Assembly (NCBI RefSeq): GCF_947500075.1
Contig: NZ_CANMQS010000002.1
Coordinates: forward strand, 682,001 to 746,000
Direction of reading: 5' to 3'
DNA length: 64,000 nucleotides
Origin: an uncultured Sulfitobacter sp.
GTDB lineage: Bacteria > Pseudomonadota > Alphaproteobacteria > Rhodobacterales > Rhodobacteraceae
This document shows positions 27,270 through 35,525 of this stretch, piece by piece (position 1 is the stretch's first letter; each line of letters opens with the position of its first letter). The notes under the pieces were generated by a model. The model saw only the letters and a program-made list of their open reading frames with translations. It made no database searches and was not told the DNA's origin. Position numbers and translations under genes: made by a program.

Positions 27270-28034
27270 ATGCAAATGTCCCTGATGGCCACAGTTGATC
27301 TTGACGTGCGACTTGCGCAGGACGCCGCGGACCTACGCGCCGCGCAGCGTCTTCGGTATGACGTCTTTGTTCAGGAACTTGGCGGTGACGGCCCGCTTGT
27401 TGATCACGTCAACCGGGTGGAGCGGGATCGGTTCGATCCGTTTGTCGATCACCTGATCGCCTTTGACGGCCCCCGCGCCGTGGGCGTCTACCGGCTGATG
27501 CGCGCCGATCAGGCCGAGGCCGCAGGGGGGTTCTATTCCGACGGTGAATATGACCTTGCGCGCCTGTTGTCGTCGGGGCGCAGGGTGCTGGAACTGGGGC
27601 GGTCCTGCCTGCATCCGGATTATCGCGGGGGCATGGCGATGCACCAACTCTGGAGTGCATTGGCCCACTACATCGAACGCCACCGGATCGAGGTGCTTTT
27701 TGGCGTGGCGAGCTTTCACGGCACGGATGTGGCAGCGCTGTCCCCGTCGCTGTCCCTGCTGCACCACCGCCACCTTGCCGCGCCGGAGATCAGGGTCAAG
27801 GCACGTCCAAAGTCCTTTCACCGCATGGACTTGCTGGATGAAGCTGAAGTTGACCGCAGGGCCGCGATGCGGGCGATCCCCAGCCTGATCAAAGCCTACC
27901 TGCGCCTGGGTGGAACCGTTGGAGAGGGGGCGTTTGTCGATCACCAATTCAACACGACGGATGTCTGTCTGATCCTTGATACCGCGCAGATGAACGACCG
28001 GCAAAAGCGCATCTACGACAAGGACCGGGGATGA
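27270..28034 (+). CDS. olsB: L-ornithine N-alpha-acyltransferase OlsB
   Basis: 254 aa from ATG 27270, preceded by GGAGGGG. It is a GNAT-like fold with RLAQDAADLRAAQRLRYDVFVQELG, DHLIAFDGPRAVGVYRLMR, LELGRSCLHPDYRGGMAMHQLWSALAHY and GVASFHGTDV, the conserved blocks of OlsB. It transfers a 3-hydroxyacyl chain from ACP to ornithine, making lyso-ornithine lipid at the inner membrane. It overlaps olsA by ATGA, which makes the pathway complete. Confidence 0.93.
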   Translation: MQMSLMATVDLDVRLAQDAADLRAAQRLRYDVFVQELGGDGPLVDHVNRVERDRFDPFVDHLIAFDGPRAVGVYRLMRADQAEAAGGFYSDGEYDLARLLSSGRRVLELGRSCLHPDYRGGMAMHQLWSALAHYIERHRIEVLFGVASFHGTDVAALSPSLSLLHHRHLAAPEIRVKARPKSFHRMDLLDEAEVDRRAAMRAIPSLIKAYLRLGGTVGEGAFVDHQFNTTDVCLILDTAQMNDRQKRIYDKDRG

Positions 28035-28867
28035 GCACGCCCTGGTGGAATTCAGACGTCCCGTTCGAATTCCCACGCGTCACGGCCGCGGGGATGCTGC
28101 GCACGCTCCTCAAGGGGGCGGCGCTGATCCTGCTGGTGTTTGGCGGGCTGGCGGTGCTGCTGGTGCTGCGCCTGATAGAGCGGCCCCTCTACGGACAGCG
28201 CAGGCCGATCACGCCGTATCTCACCGTTTCTGTGTGCTGGTTGTCCATGCGGATCATAGGGTTACGGCACGTTGTTCATGGCGCACCCATGCAGGGGCAG
28301 GGGGCGATTGTGGCCAATCACTCAAGCTGGATGGACGTTTTTGTGCTGAACGCCACCAAGCGGATCTACTTTGTGGCAAAGTCCGAAGTGGCGGGCTGGC
28401 CCGGCATTGGCTGGCTGGCGCGGGCAACCGGCACCGTGTTCATCGCCCGCGACCGAAAGCAGGCGCAGGAACAGACCAAGGTGTTCCAGCAGCGGTTGCT
28501 TGCAGGGCATAAACTGTTGTTCTTCCCGGAAGGTACCAGCACCGATGGGCGGCAGGTTTTACCATTCAAATCAACGCTTTTTCAGGCGTTCTTTGCGCCG
28601 GAATTGCGCGATACCCTTCAGGTGCAACCCGTTTCCATCAGCTTTCATGCGCCTGAGGGCGCAGACCCCCGATACTATGGCTGGTGGGGAGATATGAGCT
28701 TTGGCGGATCGCTGCCCACGCTGTTATCGCCCGCACGTCATGGCTGGGTTGAAGTGACCTACCACCCGCCTTTGAAAGTCGCTGATTTCCCGAACCGCAA
28801 GGCGCTGGCGGAGGCGGCGGAGACGGCCGTCCGCGCTGGTCATGCGCCCTCACAGATCACGGAATGA
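28031..28867 (+). CDS. olsA: lyso-ornithine lipid O-acyltransferase OlsA
   Basis: 278 aa. An N-terminal membrane segment (residues 26-50) precedes a PlsC-type acyltransferase domain with NHSSWMDVFVLN (the HX4D box), FVAKSEVAGWPGIGWLARATGTVFIARDR and LLFFPEGTSTDGRQVLPFKSTLFQ. It adds the second acyl chain to lyso-ornithine lipid. In marine roseobacters ornithine lipids replace phospholipids when phosphate is scarce. Its last codons overlap the convergent PA14-like gene by 11 bases. Confidence 0.93.
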   Translation: MSTPWWNSDVPFEFPRVTAAGMLRTLLKGAALILLVFGGLAVLLVLRLIERPLYGQRRPITPYLTVSVCWLSMRIIGLRHVVHGAPMQGQGAIVANHSSWMDVFVLNATKRIYFVAKSEVAGWPGIGWLARATGTVFIARDRKQAQEQTKVFQQRLLAGHKLLFFPEGTSTDGRQVLPFKSTLFQAFFAPELRDTLQVQPVSISFHAPEGADPRYYGWWGDMSFGGSLPTLLSPARHGWVEVTYHPPLKVADFPNRKALAEAAETAVRAGHAPSQITE

Positions 28868-29426
28868 AGGCGAAAGCCTCATCCGGGACCGGCCCCATCT
28901 CCCCGTCAACGCTCCAATCCATCAACAGGCATGCGCTGCCTTTGCGCTGGAAATAGGTGGCTTCAAGCGCGTACCAGCCAGCGGCGGGCACGTCGACCTC
29001 CTGAACACCGGCGGATTCGCAGGGATGCGTTTCATCGAAGTTCGCAATTTCCTGACCGCCGATGGTCATGGCGATGCCGTCATTGCTCCACACATCAAGG
29101 GAATAGGTGCCGGGCGCGTCAAACCGGATGAACCCGGTGATCGCGGCGGATACCTTGGTCTCAGCAGTGGATGTCATCGTCATCTCACCCGCTTCGGTAT
29201 CGAGGTAGGACAGGCCGGGCAGGGGCGGGCCCGGTTCTGCCTCTGCCAGCGCGGCAACAGCGCCTTCAAGCGTCTTCACATTCCCTGTGTAGGAATAGCT
29301 GACCGCAAGGCCGGGCGTCAGGCTGCCCGCATCGGGCTGCGGGTCCGCAGGCGACAGGGTCAACACATCGGCGAAGACAGGTGGCGCAAGCAGCACCAAT
29401 GCTGCCGCGAAAGAGCGGAATATCAT
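28857..29426 (-). CDS. secreted PA14-like domain protein
   Basis: 189 aa from ATG 29426, preceded by GGAGG. The signal peptide is MIFRSFAAALVLLAPPVFA-DV. The mature region folds like a PA14 carbohydrate-binding domain: ITGFIRFDAPGTYSLDVWSNDGIAMTIGGQEI, then AAGWYALEATYFQRKGSACLLMDWSVDGEMGPVPD. Two Cys residues (in HPCES and GSACLL) could form a disulphide. The role is likely binding a sugar or envelope ligand outside the inner membrane. It is single and convergent with olsA. Confidence 0.7.
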   Translation of the reverse strand: MIFRSFAAALVLLAPPVFADVLTLSPADPQPDAGSLTPGLAVSYSYTGNVKTLEGAVAALAEAEPGPPLPGLSYLDTEAGEMTMTSTAETKVSAAITGFIRFDAPGTYSLDVWSNDGIAMTIGGQEIANFDETHPCESAGVQEVDVPAAGWYALEATYFQRKGSACLLMDWSVDGEMGPVPDEAFAFIP

Positions 29427-29688
29427 GATCAACCTCCCAGACGATCGTTCTTTTTCGTCAAATTCACGCGATATTTGACTGAGAGTCCATAAAAACGTGA
29501 GGGCAGGGCATTTGCCTGTGCAAATACGCATATTGGTCCTTGCGCGACACGGCACTGCCGGCTAAGGCACCGCTACTTAATCCCGCAGTCGGGGTTGGGC
29601 GTATCGGGGGAGACATCCCCATGCGTCCGCCGGTTGGCACCAGATGTGTCATACCCCCGACGAGGCTAAACCGGAAAGGTATAAAGAC
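29427..29688. promoter_or_regulatory. upstream region and probable structured leader of rpsB
   Basis: The 262 bases before rpsB hold no gene. Several GC-rich complementary segments (for example GGGGG at about 29607 with CCCC at about 29618, and CCGCCGG / CCGG-type pairs near 29630-29670) suggest a folded leader. In enterobacteria rpsB-tsf is controlled by S2 binding its own leader; the same is plausible here, but I cannot fold it reliably by eye. Confidence 0.35.
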
Positions 29689-30516
29689 ATGGCTCTTCCT
29701 GAGTTCTCCATGCGTCAGCTGCTTGAAGCAGGCGTACACTTCGGCCACCAGACGCAGCGCTGGAATCCCCGTATGGGTCCGTTCATCTACGGCGCGCGCA
29801 ACGGCATCCACATCATGGATCTGACACAGACCGTTCCCTTGCTGGATCAGGCGCTGAACGCGATCCGTGACACCGTCGCCAAGGGCGGCAGCATTCTGTT
29901 TGTCGGCACCAAGCGTCAGGCGGCACAGCCCATCGCGGATGCGGCAGAGAAATGCGCACAGTATTACATGAACCACCGCTGGCTTGGTGGCACGCTGACC
30001 AACTGGCAGACCGTGTCCCAGTCCATCAACCGCCTCAAGAACATCGACGAGCAGTCCGAGCGTGGCTTCGAAGGCCTGACCAAGAAAGAGCGTCTGGGCA
30101 TGGAGCGTGACCAGGGCAAACTTCAGGCGTCTCTGGGTGGTATCCGCGAAATGGGCGGCCGTCCTGACCTGATCTTCGTCATCGACGTCAAGAAAGAAGC
30201 GCTGGCCGTGGCAGAAGCCAACAAGCTGGGCATCCCGGTTGTGGCTGTGGTTGACACCAACTGCTCCCCCGATGGCATCGACTATATCATTCCGGGCAAC
30301 GACGACGCGGCCCGTGCGATTGGTCTTTATTGCGATCTGGCCTCCCGCGCAGCGCTTGACGGCATGTCCGCTCAGCTGGGCGCGGCAGGTGTTGATCTGG
30401 GCGCGATGGAAGAAGCCCCGGTTGAAGAAGCACTGGCGGAAGCCGCAGAAGACGCAGCAGCACCCGCTGAAGCGGCACCTGTGGAAGAAGCAGCGGCTGA
30501 AAAAGCCGAAGGCTGA
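29689..30516 (+). CDS. rpsB: 30S ribosomal protein uS2
   Basis: 275 aa from ATG 29689, with GGAAAGG upstream. Core signatures: [64 protein letters not shown] and [26 protein letters not shown]. The last about 35 residues are an Ala/Glu-rich tail common in alphaproteobacterial S2. It is followed by tsf, as in most bacteria. Confidence 0.98.
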   Translation: MALPEFSMRQLLEAGVHFGHQTQRWNPRMGPFIYGARNGIHIMDLTQTVPLLDQALNAIRDTVAKGGSILFVGTKRQAAQPIADAAEKCAQYYMNHRWLGGTLTNWQTVSQSINRLKNIDEQSERGFEGLTKKERLGMERDQGKLQASLGGIREMGGRPDLIFVIDVKKEALAVAEANKLGIPVVAVVDTNCSPDGIDYIIPGNDDAARAIGLYCDLASRAALDGMSAQLGAAGVDLGAMEEAPVEEALAEAAEDAAAPAEAAPVEEAAAEKAEG

Positions 30517-30627
30517 TCGCCGGTACGCGATTGAAACGCGATTGAGACCGGGGGCAGGCAGGTCCTGCCGCGGTTGATCTATTCAAGGGCAGGGGCCCTC
30601 TGACTACTGATAAAAGGAGCACGTGAG

Positions 30628-31503
30628 ATGGCGATTACAGCATCCATGGTTAAAGAGCTGCGCGACAGCACAGGCGCAGGCATGATGGACGCCAAGAAGG
30701 CGTTGACCGAAAACGACGGCGACATGGAAGCCGCCGTTGATTGGCTGCGCACCAAGGGCCTGGCGAAAGCGGCGAAGAAATCCGGCCGCACGGCGGCAGA
30801 AGGTCTTGTGGCTGTTGCAGTATCTGGCCGCAAGGGTGTGGCCGTTGAAGTAAACTCTGAAACTGACTTTGTCGGTAAGAACGCTGAGTTTCAGACAATG
30901 GTTGCTGGGATCGCAAAAGTTGCGATGAACGCTGCTGACGTGGATGCGCTTCTTTTGTCTGAGATGGACGGCAAGACTGTTGAAGCTGTTTTGACCGAAA
31001 AGATTGCCAAGATTGGTGAGAACATGTCCGTGCGCCGGATGGCGGCAATCGAAGGCGAGACCGTCGTCTCTTATGTCCACAATGCCGCTGCACCAGATAT
31101 GGGCAAGATCGGCGTGCTGGTCGCCATGACCGGTGGCGACGAAGGTCTTGGCAAGCAGATCGCGATGCACATCGCCGCCGTAAACCCTGCCTCCCTGTCC
31201 GAAGACGATCTCGACCCGGCTGTGGTTGAGAAGGAAAAGCAGGTCCAGATGGACATCGCCCGCGAAAGCGGCAAGCCCGAAGCGGTGATCGAAAAGATGA
31301 TCGTGGGCCGGATGAAGAAGTACATGTCCGAAGTGACCCTGCTGAACCAGGCTTTTGTGGTGAACCCTGACGTCACCGTGGGCGACGCGGCCAAAGAAGC
31401 GGGTGCGACCATCACCGGTTTCGTGCGCCTCGAAGTGGGCGAAGGCATCGAAGTGATCAAGGAAGACTTCGCTGCCGAAGTTGCGAAAGCAGCCCAGGGC
31501 TAA
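30628..31503 (+). CDS. tsf: translation elongation factor EF-Ts
   Basis: 291 aa. The N-terminal UBA-like domain ([19 protein letters not shown]), then [16 protein letters not shown], the EF-Tu contact region, and two core domains follow. It recycles EF-Tu-GDP. It follows rpsB after 111 bases, a gap that contains a short GGCAGG / CCTGCC stem. Codons between about 30820 and 31025 are markedly richer in T and A third positions than the rest of the gene. Confidence 0.97.
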   Translation: MAITASMVKELRDSTGAGMMDAKKALTENDGDMEAAVDWLRTKGLAKAAKKSGRTAAEGLVAVAVSGRKGVAVEVNSETDFVGKNAEFQTMVAGIAKVAMNAADVDALLLSEMDGKTVEAVLTEKIAKIGENMSVRRMAAIEGETVVSYVHNAAAPDMGKIGVLVAMTGGDEGLGKQIAMHIAAVNPASLSEDDLDPAVVEKEKQVQMDIARESGKPEAVIEKMIVGRMKKYMSEVTLLNQAFVVNPDVTVGDAAKEAGATITGFVRLEVGEGIEVIKEDFAAEVAKAAQG

Positions 31504-31527
31504 ACGGCCCTCTCCATCACTGAATAG

Positions 31528-31563
31528 AAACGGGGCGCCCTCCAGTGCGCCCCGTTTCCGTTT
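31528..31563 (+). terminator. intrinsic terminator of rpsB-tsf
   Basis: An 11-bp stem AAACGGGGCGC / GCGCCCCGTTT (31528-31538 and 31547-31557) with an 8-base loop is followed by CCGTTT. Confidence 0.85.
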
Positions 31564-31878
31564 CCGCCACATGCGGACACTTGTTAAGACGAAAATGGGC
31601 GGACCCGAACCCCCCGGATGGGCCCGCCCATACGCCCCGTCTTACGGGATGCTCTCACATCGGAGCAGGGCGTCTAAACGCTCCGGCCGACGCTGCGGAA
31701 AAATACGCGCGCCGGGTCCGGGACCAACAAAGAGCCTTGATATTCCAAGGGTTTGCAGGCCTTTGTTCCTGCGGTCAAACCGTTCATCAGGAACACCGTA
31801 ACCTTGCGTCATCTGTGACTGAACGGATAGTCAGGGATTCCTTACCTTTGGAATTTTTCAAGGGGAGCTTTGGCGCGT
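31564..31878. other. intergenic stretch without a recognised gene
   Basis: About 315 bases between the tsf terminator and the luxR end. A long imperfect hairpin (TGGGCGG..CCC at about 31597 with GGG..CCGCCCA at about 31620, one mismatch) has no T run. The frames that stay open here are short, lack ribosome sites and look like no protein I know. I assign nothing. Confidence 0.4.
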
Positions 31879-31901
31879 AAACGTCAGATATGACGTTTTT
31901 T
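31879..31901. terminator. terminator-like hairpin at the luxR 3' end
   Basis: AAACGTC and GACGTTT (31879-31885 and 31892-31898) form a 7-bp stem followed in the plus direction by T residues; the luxR stop codon lies in that T run. It would terminate plus-strand transcription best and could weakly end the minus-strand aroQ-luxR mRNA. Confidence 0.55.
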
Positions 31902-32655
31902 AGGCGTCCAGAACAAACATCTGATTGGCAAAAGAGGCTTTCAGAACCGCCTGTGCCGTTGTCTCAACGCTCAACGCTTCGCGGGCCAGCCGCAGGTGTT
32001 TTTCCACCGTGGCAGAGGTCAGGCCCATCAGAACCGCAATGTCCTGCATGGTCTTGCCATCGCCAACCCATTCCAGCGCCTCTCGCTGCCTTTTGGTCAA
32101 GGCGCGGCCGGGGTTGCTGTAGGGCAGGGTGAGGATTTTCAGATGCGCGATTTCGTTCATCAACTGGATGTCCGCACCATGCTCTGACCAGATATCATCC
32201 ACGTCTTTCTGAGACAGCCCAGGCCGCGCAGTCAGGGCAATCGCCCCTTTGGAGCGGGCGGAGATCGACTTGAAGCTGACCGTATACCCGGCGGTCACAT
32301 CCAACTGACGGTTGAATTCAAGCACACGTTCCTCAGCCGGGGTGATCGCACTTTGCTGCATCATGTCGTTCAACACGGTCCAGCTACAGGCACCATCATG
32401 CTGCAAGGCCCAGCGGACCATCGGCGCGTGATAATACATGCCGCCACCCAGAAATTCGTCCGTGTAGGCGCGGCTGTGATTGGTCAGGATCACGAAGTCT
32501 TCGGGATCTCCCAGCGATGTGCCGGACCGGTAGCGGGTGAAGCCATAGAACAATCGGTCAAACCCGTAGCTGTCCATCTTCTCGACATGGTGCTCCCAGA
32601 GCTCCTCCAGAGTAGGGCAGCGGGCAATTTGCTGAAGGTATCCGCGCAGGCTCAT
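31900..32655 (-). CDS. solo LuxR-family regulator with autoinducer-binding-like domain
   Basis: 251 aa from ATG 32655, overlapping the aroQ stop by ATGA. Residues 1-165 resemble the LuxR ligand-binding domain; the C-terminal GerE-type HTH is ALTKRQREALEWVGDGKTMQDIAVLMGLTSATVEKHLRLARE. Ungapped comparison with TraR key positions gives Trp57 to Tyr64, Tyr61 to Phe68, Asp70 to Ala77, Pro71 kept (78) and Trp85 kept (92). Loss of Asp70, which binds the acyl-homoserine-lactone amide, suggests another ligand or none. No luxI is in the window. Co-translation with dehydroquinase is unexplained. Confidence 0.88.
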   Translation of the reverse strand: MSLRGYLQQIARCPTLEELWEHHVEKMDSYGFDRLFYGFTRYRSGTSLGDPEDFVILTNHSRAYTDEFLGGGMYYHAPMVRWALQHDGACSWTVLNDMMQQSAITPAEERVLEFNRQLDVTAGYTVSFKSISARSKGAIALTARPGLSQKDVDDIWSEHGADIQLMNEIAHLKILTLPYSNPGRALTKRQREALEWVGDGKTMQDIAVLMGLTSATVEKHLRLAREALSVETTAQAVLKASFANQMFVLDA

Positions 32656-33092
32656 GGCGCTGCAAGCCGTTCTGCCAGTGCGTCCATTGCCATCAGATAC
32701 CCCCGTGCCCCAAAGCCACAAACCTGTCCGATCGCCACGCGACTGATGTAGGACGTGTGACGAAAGCTCTCACGGGCGTGGATATTGCTCAAGTGAACTT
32801 CGACCATCGGCAGTTCCACGCTTGCCACGGCGTCCATCAGCGCGATGGAGGTATGGGTATAGGCACCGGCATTCAGGATGATCCCGCCATGGGTGCCTTT
32901 GGCGCTGTGGATGTGGTCGATCAGCACACCTTCGTGGTTCGATTGGGCAAAGCTGACCTCAACCCCAAGCCGCGCCGCATGGGCGCTGCACATCTCTTCG
33001 ATGTCAGCCAGCGTGGTAGATCCATAGACTTCGGGCTGCCGGGTGCCCAGCAGGTTGAGGTTTGGACCGTTAAGAATCAGAATAGAGGACAT
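32652..33092 (-). CDS. aroQ: type II 3-dehydroquinate dehydratase
   Basis: 146 aa from ATG 33092. Signatures of the dodecameric type II enzyme: ILILNGPNLNLLGTRQPEVYGSTTL with the catalytic Tyr, FAQSNHEGVLIDHIH, ILNAGAYTHTSIALMDA and EVHLSNIHARESFRHTSYIS with the catalytic His. It makes 3-dehydroshikimate in the shikimate pathway. It shares an mRNA with the downstream luxR gene through a four-base overlap. A second shikimate-pathway gene (class II DAHP synthase) lies at 43.8 kb, not in the same operon. Confidence 0.96.
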   Translation of the reverse strand: MSSILILNGPNLNLLGTRQPEVYGSTTLADIEEMCSAHAARLGVEVSFAQSNHEGVLIDHIHSAKGTHGGIILNAGAYTHTSIALMDAVASVELPMVEVHLSNIHARESFRHTSYISRVAIGQVCGFGARGYLMAMDALAERLAAP

Positions 33093-33310
33093 AAATTGCA
33101 CGCGTTTGGATGCGCATAGATACAAGTGGCTGAGGGATTATGTCCAGTAAATTGGCGGGAGGTGACGTGAGGGGCGCATTGGGATTTTGGGTATCCGCAC
33201 ATCTTATAATCAGTATTATGTAACTAAAACGTACACTCACGCCCCCGATAACCGCATCCAGCCCGTATCTGGACGTGACTGGCACGCAGATCGCAGTCTG
33301 GCCCTGCTGG
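33093..33310. other. intergenic region upstream of aroQ-luxR, downstream of phoB
   Basis: 218 bases. It contains the promoter of aroQ-luxR; the stretch 33185-33240 is AT-rich and a likely promoter site. A short GCTGG/CCAGC stem surrounds the phoB stop codon without a T run. I see no lux-box-like palindrome and no gene. Confidence 0.4.
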
Positions 33311-34000
33311 TTAACCCAGCGCGTACCCTGCGCCGCGCACCGTGCGGATCGGATCATCCCCACCGTACTTCGTCAACGCCTTGCGCAACCGCGCGATGTG
33401 CACGTCCACCGTCCGCGTATCCACATAGATGTCGCGGCCCCAGACGTGGTCGAGCAATTGGTCGCGGCTCAGCACCCGGCCGGGTTTCTCCAGCATCGTG
33501 ACCAGCAAACGGTACTCTGTTGGGCCAAGCTTCAGTTCCGCATCACCGCGTTTTACACGGTGCCGCTCCGGGTCGAGTGTGATGTCACCGAATGTCAGCG
33601 CCTTGCCGGATGCCGCAGGCCGTGTCCGGCGCAGCTGTGTGCGCACCCGCGCCATCAGTTCCCGCATCGAGTACGGCTTGACGATGTAGTCGTCCGCACC
33701 CGTTTCAAGCCCCCGCACGGTGTCCACTTCTTCGGAACGTGCAGATAACATAATAATGGGAATATGTTTCGTGTCTTCGCGCGTCTTGAGCTGACGACAG
33801 ACTTCAATCCCGCTCATCAGCGGCATCATCCAGTCGAGGATCACAAGATCCGGCGTGCTCTCTGCCACCAGAAGGATCGCTTCTTCGCCGTTTTCCGCGC
33901 GCTGGACGGCCATGCCTTCGGCTTCCAGATTATAGGCCAGAACTTCGCGTTGGGCCGGTTCATCCTCGACCAGCAAAACCGTTGGTTGGGTGATCGACAT
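33311..34000 (-). CDS. phoB: phosphate regulon response regulator PhoB
   Basis: 229 aa. Receiver domain with VLLVEDEPAQREVLAYNLE, phospho-Asp in DLVILDWMMPLMSGIEV, and Lys in DDYIVKPYSMRELMARV. The OmpR-type winged helix shows LGPTEYRLLVTMLEKPGRVLSRDQLLDHVWGRDIYVDTRTVDVHIARLRKAL. It activates Pho-box promoters when phosphorylated by PhoR; one such promoter lies before pstS in the same cluster. Last gene of the operon, 6 bases after phoU. Confidence 0.97.
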   Translation of the reverse strand: MSITQPTVLLVEDEPAQREVLAYNLEAEGMAVQRAENGEEAILLVAESTPDLVILDWMMPLMSGIEVCRQLKTREDTKHIPIIMLSARSEEVDTVRGLETGADDYIVKPYSMRELMARVRTQLRRTRPAASGKALTFGDITLDPERHRVKRGDAELKLGPTEYRLLVTMLEKPGRVLSRDQLLDHVWGRDIYVDTRTVDVHIARLRKALTKYGGDDPIRTVRGAGYALG

Positions 34001-34006
34001 GACGTT

Positions 34007-34714
34007 TCAAGCCTTTGATACGTATGATGTTTTGTCAGCCTTCGGCCGATCTTCTTCGGGGTGTTGGCCGGTCACCAGATAGACCACCTGCTCGGCAATC
34101 GAGGTCACCAGATCGCCCATGCGTTCGGTGTTTTTGGCGATGAAATGCAGGTGCATACAGGCGGTGATGTTACGCGGATCTTCCAGCATGAAGGTCAGGA
34201 ATTCACGGAACAGGGCATTGTACATCTGGTCCACATCTTCGTCTCGGTTGATGATGTCCATCGCCAGTTCCGCGTCACGCTGGATGTAGGCGTCGAGCGC
34301 ATCTTTCAACATCCCTTCGACCGTGCGTGCCATGCGGCGGATGGAGCCGGCGCTGTCGCTGACGGGCTGCATCTGAGACAGCACACCCGTCCGTTTGGCC
34401 ATGTTTTTCGCATAGTCGCCAATACGTTCCAGGCTTGCACTGATCTTGATCACGCTCAGGATCAGGCGCAGATCGATGGCCGTGGGCGCGCGCAAGGCGA
34501 TGATGCGTGCGGCGCGTTCATTGATCAGGTTCTCAAGGTCGTCAATGGCCTTGTCCCCTGCCCGCACTTTCTCCGCCAGTTCCTCATCGCGGGTTTCCAG
34601 CGATTCAGCAGCCATGCGGATGGCGTCTTCGATCATACCGCCCATCTTCATGATCTGGGCCTGCACGCTCTCCAGGTCGCGGTCAAAAGCGGATGCAATG
34701 TGTTGGTCGTTCAT
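34007..34714 (-). CDS. phoU: phosphate signalling protein PhoU
   Basis: 235 aa, all-helical with the two PhoU repeats: FDRDLESVQAQIMKMGGMIEDAIRMAAESL with LILSVIKISASLERIGDYAKNMAKR, and MLKDALDAYIQRDAELAMDIINRDEDVDQMYN with MHLHFIAKNTERMGDLVTSIAEQVVY. It carries the E/D-rich metal-binding motifs. It links PstSCAB transport state to PhoR and keeps the regulon off in phosphate excess. It lies 3 bases after pstB and 6 before phoB. Confidence 0.97.
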   Translation of the reverse strand: MNDQHIASAFDRDLESVQAQIMKMGGMIEDAIRMAAESLETRDEELAEKVRAGDKAIDDLENLINERAARIIALRAPTAIDLRLILSVIKISASLERIGDYAKNMAKRTGVLSQMQPVSDSAGSIRRMARTVEGMLKDALDAYIQRDAELAMDIINRDEDVDQMYNALFREFLTFMLEDPRNITACMHLHFIAKNTERMGDLVTSIAEQVVYLVTGQHPEEDRPKADKTSYVSKA

Positions 34715-34717
34715 GAT

Positions 34718-35515
34718 TTATCCAATCCGGCCAGTGATATAGCTTTCAGTCCGTGGGTCTTCGGGGGCGGTGAAAATCTTGTCGGTATCGCCAAATTCCA
34801 CCAGATTGCCGAGGTGGAAAAATGCCGTGCGCTGGCTCACGCGCGCGGCCTGCTGCATGGAGTGTGTGACGATCACGACGGAGTAGTTCTGGCGCAGTTC
34901 GTCGATGAGTTCCTCCACCTGAGCGGTCGCGATGGGATCAAGGGCGGAGCATGGTTCGTCCATCAGCAGGACCTCGGGTTCGGTGGCCACGGCACGCGCG
35001 ATGCACAGACGTTGTTGCTGGCCACCCGACAGCCCGGTGCCCGGTGCCTGCAGTCGGTCTTTGACTTCGTCCCAGATCGCGCCACGCTTCAGGGCGCGTT
35101 CCACGATGTCGTCCAGATCGGCCTTGTTGCGCGCAAGCCCGTGGATACGCGGGCCATAAGCGACGTTGTCATAGATGGATTTCGGAAACGGATTGGGCTT
35201 TTGAAACACCATGCCCACCTTGGCGCGCAGTTGGACCGGATCGACCTTGCGGTCATAGATGTCTTCACCGTCGATGCGGATGTCACCGGTCACGCGGCAC
35301 ACATCAATTGTGTCGTTCATCCTGTTGATACAGCGCAGAAAAGTGGATTTGCCACAGCCTGACGGGCCGATGAACGCCGTCACTGTCTTGTCTTCGATAT
35401 CGACGTTGACGTCTTTGATGGCATGGGTGTCGCCATAGTGGACCTGCACATCGCGGGCCGCAATTTTCACGGTGTTCGTCGTCACGTCGTTCTCCCAGCT
35501 CACAGCGTCTTTCAT
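34718..35515 (-). CDS. pstB: phosphate ABC transporter ATPase PstB
   Basis: 265 aa from ATG 35515, with GGAGAGAG upstream. Walker [10 protein letters not shown], signature [14 protein letters not shown], Walker [15 protein letters not shown]-loop [10 protein letters not shown], and the PstB-specific [20 protein letters not shown]. It energises phosphate uptake with PstC and PstA. It starts 10 bases after pstA. Confidence 0.97.
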   Translation of the reverse strand: MKDAVSWENDVTTNTVKIAARDVQVHYGDTHAIKDVNVDIEDKTVTAFIGPSGCGKSTFLRCINRMNDTIDVCRVTGDIRIDGEDIYDRKVDPVQLRAKVGMVFQKPNPFPKSIYDNVAYGPRIHGLARNKADLDDIVERALKRGAIWDEVKDRLQAPGTGLSGGQQQRLCIARAVATEPEVLLMDEPCSALDPIATAQVEELIDELRQNYSVVIVTHSMQQAARVSQRTAFFHLGNLVEFGDTDKIFTAPEDPRTESYITGRIG

Positions 35516-35525
35516 TGTCTCTCTC

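Noticed and set aside
31564-31878. Two overlapping plus-strand frames after tsf as small genes
   Set aside because: They lack ribosome sites, run through the tsf terminator and have no recognisable protein features.
31900-33310. luxI homologue or lux box near the LuxR gene
   Set aside because: No autoinducer-synthase motif in any frame nearby and no lux-box-like palindrome upstream of aroQ.
34061-35362. Long plus-strand open frame (433 codons) opposite phoU and pstB
   Set aside because: It is a shadow: the minus strand has unmistakable PhoU and PstB. The plus-frame protein is His/Gln/Val-rich with no domain, as high-GC antisense frames usually are. The same holds for 731-1795, 12233-13576, 39803-41332, 41575-42975, 56769-57932, 58993-60267 and 62367-63797.
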